From assembly GCF_900625095.1 (NCBI RefSeq), contig NZ_LR130760.1:2546427-2610426 (forward strand): a stretch of DNA of 64,000 nt. The letters are read 5' to 3'. Positions 58,862-64,000 of the stretch are shown piece after piece. The stretch is from Acinetobacter ihumii. GTDB taxonomy: Bacteria; Pseudomonadota; Gammaproteobacteria; Pseudomonadales; Moraxellaceae. Numbering within the stretch: position 1 is the first letter of the stretch; each line of letters starts with the position of its first letter. The notes beneath the pieces were generated by a model. The model made no database searches. It was not told the DNA's origin and saw nothing but the letters and a program-made list of their open reading frames with translations. A program made the translations under genes and the position numbers.

Positions 58862-60013
58862 TTAATCATCAAGTCGTGGCGGCAACAACTCTGCACCGAC
58901 TTTAATCGGTAATGAACTTTCTAAAACATAGGCATAGCTTAGTTGGTCAAAGGTTCTAAACACCATTAACGTACCGACTTTTTGATTTGGAAGTTTGATC
59001 CGTTCTTTTGTTTTTGGATCTTGAACGGTTTCGCCCTGTTGATAAATCGCGAAGATATGCCCAGCCTGAACACCATCTAAACGACCACGATCAATGGTCA
59101 CCACACTATGTTTTGCAGCAGAACCAATTGAACCCATGACCCGAATAATTTGCCCACCTTGAGTGACCTGATTGGCTTCGGTTGGATAGAACAGTGTCGG
59201 TAACATAGCTTCTTGTTCAAGCATGACCAGATCACCACGACGCACTTCAGCATTATAGCTATCGGTCAGCTCCATGGTGGTAATATCATTGTCTGTCTGA
59301 GTCGCAATGCCTGATGCTACTTGTAATAGTTCTAAGCCTACAGTATGTTTTTTACCTTTGGCATCAGTCAATACATAAGGTTCGCCCTTACGGTACACCG
59401 CATAGCGTTGACCTGAAGTTAAGCCTTGGCCACGAACGTAGACACTTTGACCTTTACCTGCCAAAACACGCTGATCCGCCGTTCCTAAAATATAAGGTGT
59501 GTTTTCAACACTATCGCTGGCAACAATGGCAGTACGATCTAGCCACTGTTTAATATGATCGAGTGGAATGACAGGAATACTATTGCTGAGTTGTTCAATC
59601 CGAACTTGAGGCTGTAGTGTGGTACGTCCCGAATAACGACGGATAATGCCTTCACAGCCATCCCCTTCATCACGTCCAATCAGTGGACGACCATCCAAGG
59701 TACACAGTAATAGGCGATCTCCCGGATAAATCCAGTGTGGATTTTTGACGTGTTTATTACTTGCCCAGATTTCAGGCCAACGCCAAGGCTTGTCTAAAAA
59801 TTTTCCTGAAATATCCCATAAGGTATCGCCTTTTTTGACCACATAGACATGGGGCGCACCCACTTTTAGCGCAGGTGGGTTGACATTCGGGCTAGCTGCA
59901 TAGCTCACGCTTACCCCAGCCAAACCAAGACCCGTACAAATCGCAAGGGCGATACATTGTTTTTTGAACCCCAAGGCATGAAATGATCGAATGCCGTACA
60001 AAACCTTTTTCAT
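58862..60013 (-). CDS. LysM-domain periplasmic protein
   Basis: From ATG 60013 (AGGA 9 bases upstream) the 383-aa protein has a long signal peptide (FKKQCIALAICTGLGLAGVSVSYAAS). A LysM repeat follows (VYVVKKGDTLWDISGKFLDKPWRWPEIWASN; ends at IYPGDRLLL). The rest (about 250 residues) is a beta-rich domain typical of the LysM proteins upstream of dprA. These are thought to be cell-wall associated. It is divergent from def and heads the LysM-dprA-tsaC operon. Confidence 0.85.
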   Translation of the reverse strand: MKKVLYGIRSFHALGFKKQCIALAICTGLGLAGVSVSYAASPNVNPPALKVGAPHVYVVKKGDTLWDISGKFLDKPWRWPEIWASNKHVKNPHWIYPGDRLLLCTLDGRPLIGRDEGDGCEGIIRRYSGRTTLQPQVRIEQLSNSIPVIPLDHIKQWLDRTAIVASDSVENTPYILGTADQRVLAGKGQSVYVRGQGLTSGQRYAVYRKGEPYVLTDAKGKKHTVGLELLQVASGIATQTDNDITTMELTDSYNAEVRRGDLVMLEQEAMLPTLFYPTEANQVTQGGQIIRVMGSIGSAAKHSVVTIDRGRLDGVQAGHIFAIYQQGETVQDPKTKERIKLPNQKVGTLMVFRTFDQLSYAYVLESSLPIKVGAELLPPRLDD

Positions 60014-60134
60014 TATCATAATTCCTAAAATTATGCCTGTAATTACGTTATAATAAACACAATACATACATTTTTTTGATCAAGCTTTTTCCTTCATTGG
60101 TTTTCTAATCAATGGTTGAAGTGAGGATAATCAT

Positions 60135-60659
60135 ATGGCCTTATTACCTATTTTAAGTTTCCCAGATCCCCGCCTGCGCACCATTGCTAAGCCAGTTGAA
60201 GAAGTTACCGATGAAATTCGTCAACTTGCAGCCGATATGTTTGAAACCATGTATGAAGCGCCCGGTATTGGTCTGGCTGCTACACAAGTGGATCGTCATA
60301 TTCAGCTGATTGTCATGGATTTGTCTGAAAATAAAGACCAACCCATGGTATTTATAAACCCCAAAGTTACTCCACTCACTGAAGAAACTCAGCCTTATGA
60401 AGAAGGTTGTCTCTCAGTGCCTCAAATATACGACAAAGTTGAGCGTCCGTCACGTGTCAAAATTGAGGCAATTAACCTTGAAGGTCAGGCATTTGAGTTA
60501 GAGGCTGACGAACTTCTCGCTGTTTGTATCCAACATGAAATGGATCACTTAAATGGCAAGTTATTTGTCGATTATTTATCGCCATTAAAACGCCAAAGAG
60601 CACGTGAAAAAGTTGAAAAAGTGGTGCGTCAACGTGAGAAAGTCGCGGTAAAGCGTTAA
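60135..60659 (+). CDS. def: Peptide deformylase
   Basis: The 174-aa metalloenzyme has the three deformylase motifs: GIGLAATQ (residues 44-51), EEGCLS with the metal-binding Cys, and QHEMDHL with the two metal-binding His and the catalytic Glu. It removes the formyl group from nascent proteins. TGAGGATAAT precedes the ATG. It is divergent from the LysM operon. Confidence 0.97.
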   Translation: MALLPILSFPDPRLRTIAKPVEEVTDEIRQLAADMFETMYEAPGIGLAATQVDRHIQLIVMDLSENKDQPMVFINPKVTPLTEETQPYEEGCLSVPQIYDKVERPSRVKIEAINLEGQAFELEADELLAVCIQHEMDHLNGKLFVDYLSPLKRQRAREKVEKVVRQREKVAVKR

Positions 60660-60681
60660 TTTCAAAAACTTGTGTCACAAC

Positions 60682-60708
60682 AGCCCAATTTTGATTGGGC
60701 TTTGTTAT
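60682..60708 (+). terminator. Terminator after def
   Basis: AGCCCAAT and ATTGGGCT pair around TTTG and are followed by TTGTTAT, a moderate tail. Confidence 0.7.
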
Positions 60709-60732
60709 ACTTGCCGTCGAAAAAATGTTGAG

Positions 60733-61176
60733 ATGAACGTTTTGCTGTTACGAAGTGGGTTACTGCTGGGTTTCGCCGCAGTGTTTTTACAGATTGCGGT
60801 GTTTCTACAACCGCTGTTACCGAAGCAATATCAAATTGCTCCGGTCTGTGAAACTATTACCCAAGCGTTAATGCTGACTGAAACTCAAGCGTCTGCTGAT
60901 CATTCTCTACATTCACCGACGCAACACATGCATCATGAAATGTCTGCAACATCCATGCACTCACATGGTCATGATCACCACGATGCGAATCATCAATGTC
61001 AGTATTGTACAGTCTATGGCAACCTGATTTTGCCGCCAGAGCTTGAAGTGAAAGAAGTTCTGACGCGTATCCAGATTCGTCTGCTGGCTTTCCAGCAATC
61101 CTTCCGTCATGTTTATTTTGCGCTACAACGCCTCTTCTTACTGCCGCAAGGTCGGGCACCGCCTGTTTACGCATAA
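60733..61176 (+). CDS. DUF2946 family protein, copper-linked
   Basis: From ATG 60733 the 147-aa product has an N-terminal membrane/signal helix (LLLRSGLLLGFAAVFLQIAVFLQ), a His/Met-rich loop (HSLHSPTQHMHHEMS ... MHSHGHDHHDANHQ) and a CQYC motif followed by TVYGNLILPP. The CxxC plus the short tail is the DUF2946 pattern, often found beside copper receptors. It is probably the first gene of the copper unit with the TonB receptor. The weak Shine-Dalgarno (TTGAG) leaves the exact start open. Confidence 0.75.
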   Translation: MNVLLLRSGLLLGFAAVFLQIAVFLQPLLPKQYQIAPVCETITQALMLTETQASADHSLHSPTQHMHHEMSATSMHSHGHDHHDANHQCQYCTVYGNLILPPELEVKEVLTRIQIRLLAFQQSFRHVYFALQRLFLLPQGRAPPVYA

Positions 61177-61261
61177 ATCAATCACATTGCGCTAGTGCGT
61201 TTTACGGCACTGGTTTTGTGCTGCTCATGTGCAGCTTATTTATGTTTTGAGATAAACAGAG

Positions 61262-63316
61262 ATGACTCAACCTCAATTTTTATTACAGCCGTTATCAGCT
61301 GCGATTTTGGTCGCGATTTTACCCAGTTCTGTATTTGCTGTAGATGATGTTCAACCCAAAAAAATGGCACCCATTGTCGTTACAGCTCAGGATACCTTAT
61401 CAAACGGGCTGGTGATTCAAGCGGATCCAAAACAGCCTATTCAGCCTGTTCCCGCAACAGATGGCGCAGATTATTTAAAAAGTATTATGGGTTTTAATCA
61501 GATTAAAAACGGAGGCACCAATGGCGATGTCACTTTCCGTGGCATGTTTGGTTCTCGTATTAAAATTCTGACGGATGGCACTGAAAATTTAGGTGCTTGT
61601 CCCGCACGTATGGACGCACCGACGTCTTATATTAATCCTGAAAGTTATGATCGAATTACGGTCATTAAAGGACCACAAACCGTTCAATATGCCAATACTG
61701 GCTCTGCGGCAACGGTCATTTTTTCACGTGAACCTGAGCATTTAAGTGCAGACAAGTCTTACCGTGGGCAAGCCAGTGTTTTGATCGGCTCTTATGGTCG
61801 CTTAGACCATAACGTAGAAGCTGCGGTGGGTGATGAAACAAAATATATGCGTGTTAATGCCAACCGTTCAGAATCAAACAGCTATAAAGATGGCGATAAT
61901 CAGAAAGTACCTTCTGCTTGGGAACGCTGGAATACCGATCTAGCTTTAGGTTGGACACCTGATCAGGATACTTGGGTTGAACTCAAGGCAGGTAAAGGAG
62001 ATGGTGAAGCCATGTATGCGGGACGCGACATGGATGGCTCACAGTTTGCACGAGAAAGTTTAGGCTTACATCTAGAAAAACGTCATCTCACTGAACATAT
62101 TCAGAAGCTTGAAGGTCAAGTCGACTATAGCTACAACTCACATGTCATGGATAACTATACATTGCGTACCCCACCCATGACACATAACATGATGACCCAT
62201 CAGATGGAGCCGAATCCAGCCTCAATGGAAGTGACACGCCGTACCTTAAATGCACGGATGGCCATGACCTCACAATGGGACAAATTTAGTCTGATTTCGG
62301 GTGTAGATATGCAGCAAAATCATCGCGGTGGAGATATGAAATCCAGCATGATGAATATGCCAATGAGTACCGATATGAAATTCTATTCTTATGGTGCATT
62401 TGGTGAACTGACTTATCAGTTAAATCCACAACATCAACTGGTCACAGGCGCACGACTTGATCAAGTTAAAATTGATGCACTCAAATTAAATGATGATCGC
62501 AGTGAAACCCTACCGAGTGCCTTTATTCGTTTGGAAAATCAACATCCGAACCATGCCGCAAAAAGTTATATTGGTTTAGGGTATGTGGAACGTGTCCCAG
62601 ATTATTGGGAATTATTTAGCACCGCACATGGCAATACAGGCATGTCCAAGCCAACATTTAATGATCTAAATACCGAAAAAACGCTGCAATTAGATCTGGG
62701 ATATCAGCAACAATATGGCGCGTTAAGTCTATGGACTTCTGCCTATGCGGGGCTGATTGATGATTACATTTTAATGAGTTATCACAATCATCCAAATACA
62801 GGTGGACATGGTCACGGTTCAAGTTTTAGTGCTGGTGCAAAAAATGTAGATGCAACCATTGCAGGGGCTGAAGCGGGAATTGGTTATCAAATTTCAGATC
62901 GGCTTCAGACCGATTTAAGTGCAATGTATGCATGGGGCGAGAACACCACCACCAACAAAGCATTGCCACAAATTGCACCTTTGGAGGCACGACTTAATTT
63001 ACGTTATGTGACAGATAAATACAGTTTGGGTGCTCTATGGCGCGTAGTAGCGAAACAAGATCGATATAGTTTGAATCAAGGTAATATCGCAGGTTATGAC
63101 ACAGGTGAAAGCAAAGCATTCAATACACTCTCCTTAAATGCGTCTTATCAAATCTTAAAGGATGTTGATTTAGCGATTGGGGTGGATAATGTGTTAGATA
63201 AAGCCTATGCGGAACATTTAAACAAACTGGGCAGTGCAGGTTTCGGTTATGCTGCTAATCAACAGTTCAATAACATAGGACGTAACTATTGGGCACGCGT
63301 CAGTATGAAATTCTGA
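61262..63316 (+). CDS. TonB-dependent copper receptor (OprC/NosA-like)
   Basis: The 684-aa protein has a signal peptide (FLLQPLSAAILVAILPSSVFA), a plug domain with a TonB-box-like start (PIVVTAQDT) and the segment GTENLGACPARMDAPTSYI. The Cys-x-x-x-Met in that segment is the copper-binding CxxxM motif of OprC. A 22-stranded barrel follows, and the last strand ends RVSMKF with terminal Phe. His/Met-rich loops (MTHNMMTHQME; HNHPNTGGHGHGS) fit copper. It is the outer-membrane step of copper uptake. Confidence 0.92.
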   Translation: MTQPQFLLQPLSAAILVAILPSSVFAVDDVQPKKMAPIVVTAQDTLSNGLVIQADPKQPIQPVPATDGADYLKSIMGFNQIKNGGTNGDVTFRGMFGSRIKILTDGTENLGACPARMDAPTSYINPESYDRITVIKGPQTVQYANTGSAATVIFSREPEHLSADKSYRGQASVLIGSYGRLDHNVEAAVGDETKYMRVNANRSESNSYKDGDNQKVPSAWERWNTDLALGWTPDQDTWVELKAGKGDGEAMYAGRDMDGSQFARESLGLHLEKRHLTEHIQKLEGQVDYSYNSHVMDNYTLRTPPMTHNMMTHQMEPNPASMEVTRRTLNARMAMTSQWDKFSLISGVDMQQNHRGGDMKSSMMNMPMSTDMKFYSYGAFGELTYQLNPQHQLVTGARLDQVKIDALKLNDDRSETLPSAFIRLENQHPNHAAKSYIGLGYVERVPDYWELFSTAHGNTGMSKPTFNDLNTEKTLQLDLGYQQQYGALSLWTSAYAGLIDDYILMSYHNHPNTGGHGHGSSFSAGAKNVDATIAGAEAGIGYQISDRLQTDLSAMYAWGENTTTNKALPQIAPLEARLNLRYVTDKYSLGALWRVVAKQDRYSLNQGNIAGYDTGESKAFNTLSLNASYQILKDVDLAIGVDNVLDKAYAEHLNKLGSAGFGYAANQQFNNIGRNYWARVSMKF

Positions 63317-63358
63317 TTTTGTAAAGTTGAGTTTTTTTAATTTTTATGGAGCACGTCC

Positions 63359-63622
63359 ATGCGTGAAAAACTGTCCCCCGAAAAATCAATTTGGGGTTGG
63401 AAGCTATTAATCATCGCGATTATTTTAGCCTTTTTGTTTATGTGGGTATTTTATCTGGCGTTAAATAATGAACCTGACTATATGCCAAGTCATAAACAAA
63501 AACAGATGCAAATGCAGCATCAAATGCAGTCGGATGCTGCAAAAGATGATGCAATGCCGATGGATATGAAAGATATGCCAATGCATCATCAGCACACCGA
63601 ATCTTCTTCAGATTCCCATTAA
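63359..63622 (+). CDS. Met/His-rich small membrane protein, copper-linked
   Basis: The 87-aa product has a short charged N-terminus, one membrane helix (LLIIAIILAFLFMWVFYLAL) and a C-terminal periplasmic tail dense in Met, His and Asp (QMQMQHQMQSD, MPMDMKDMPMHHQH). Such tails bind copper or silver. ATGGAGC, 5 bases before the ATG, contains GGAG. It is 42 bases after the receptor stop and probably in one transcript. Confidence 0.72.
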   Translation: MREKLSPEKSIWGWKLLIIAIILAFLFMWVFYLALNNEPDYMPSHKQKQMQMQHQMQSDAAKDDAMPMDMKDMPMHHQHTESSSDSH

Positions 63623-63634
63623 TTAAAATGAAAG

Positions 63635-63666
63635 AGATGACAGAGTGTTTAGATGCTCTGTCATCT
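63635..63666 (+). other. Hairpin after the copper unit
   Basis: AGATGACAGAG and CTCTGTCATCT pair for 11 bases around a 10-base loop. No T run follows, so it may be a weak or Rho-aided terminator. Confidence 0.5.
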
Positions 63667-64000
63667 TGCTGATGCGCATTCAGTATGATGCTTTTTGCTT
63701 TTAGTGAAAATGTAATTTAAAACAATAAGTTAAAAATAATTTTTGAAAAAACATTCCAATATATTTAAAAGATTAAAATGAATTTATGAGAATTTTAAAA
63801 TAATTAAGCAAATAAAATCAAATATTTAAATTAATTTAAGCTTAAAACATAGACACTCGGACTAACAATATTAAAAAAAGGTATTGCGTTGGAGTGAGGA
63901 TGCTGTAGAATGCGCACCTATCGGCGGCGAGCTAGATAAAAACTTGTTGAAAAACAGTGTGTTGATTGGGTATTAGTGGTTTTACACTGAGATTTGATTG
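63667..64000. other. AT-rich region leading into a probable rRNA operon
   Basis: No gene is seen. The A/T-rich block 63740-63860 could serve as an UP element for the promoter at 63884. The sequence after that promoter (CGGCGGCGAGCTAGAT, then TTGTTGAAAAAC) resembles a stable-RNA leader; the 16S gene itself would be outside the window. Confidence 0.5.
63884..63911 (+). promoter_or_regulatory. Probable rRNA operon promoter
   Basis: TTGCGT is followed after 16 bases by TAGAAT and a GC-rich discriminator (GCGCACC), behind an A/T-rich upstream block. This is the usual arrangement of rrn P1 promoters in gammaproteobacteria. Confidence 0.55.

Overview
The window reads as chromosomal DNA of a low-GC gammaproteobacterium, most likely Acinetobacter (Moraxellaceae). 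The basis is moderate AT content, protein sequences that read like Acinetobacter orthologues (GuaA, ArgS, MaeA, the atp operon, a LysM protein and DprA-TsaC opposite Def), a VgrG of the Acinetobacter type VI secretion (T6SS) type, and the rrn-like promoter at the right edge. No similarity search was run; all family calls come from reading the translated sequence.

Layout. 1-4.6 kb: end of a glycosyltransferase, a small hypothetical gene, a decayed LysR-like relic, an alpha/beta hydrolase plus FadL-type outer-membrane pair, a long AT-rich empty stretch and two tandem tRNA-Gly genes. 4.7-11.3 kb: bolA, a SirB-like membrane protein, an orphan ParA, a lipoprotein, a LysE-type exporter, DedA, DoxX, a BOF-domain stress protein and guaA. 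11.4-14.3 kb: a HEPN-motif gene split by a -1 frame offset, then a PadR / Fur-like / DUF3861 operon. 14.6-21.9 kb: pirin, OsmC and GST genes, a SPOR protein with argS, and NAD-malic enzyme. 22.0-28.0 kb: a T6SS island with vgrG, a LysM/M15/SleB-like cell-wall effector, a putative LprI-like immunity protein and an orphan vgrG 3' end. 28.2-31.8 kb: a LysE exporter and the zinc uptake locus (znuB, znuC and zur divergent from znuA, with a Zur-box-like palindrome). 31.9-39.2 kb: the complete ATP synthase operon atpIBEFHAGDC with its promoter and terminator. 39.2-46.1 kb: adhP, a lipoprotein, glutathione peroxidase, an AraC/MFS/TetR efflux locus with a 30-bp perfect palindrome, and an EamA transporter.

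46.4-56.6 kb is one metabolic island. It holds a BMP-family binding protein, a Rieske oxygenase split over two genes, a GST-like protein, a LysR regulator, a Tsx-like nucleoside channel, a nucleoside/guanine-type deaminase, and a BMP-type ABC transporter (one double-domain ATPase, two permeases). The parts fit uptake of a nucleoside or purine through the outer membrane (Tsx-like) and inner membrane (BMP-ABC), followed by deamination and oxidation by a three-protein Rieske enzyme. The arrangement resembles the NdmC/NdmD/NdmE methylxanthine system, but no reductase is encoded here. The substrate is inferred, not shown.

56.9-57.05 kb carries a probable small RNA with two mutually exclusive hairpins before a terminator. 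57.1-60.7 kb has tsaC, dprA and a LysM protein opposite def. 60.7-63.6 kb is a copper-linked set: a DUF2946 protein, an OprC-like TonB receptor and a Met/His-rich membrane peptide. The window ends just inside what looks like an rRNA operon leader.
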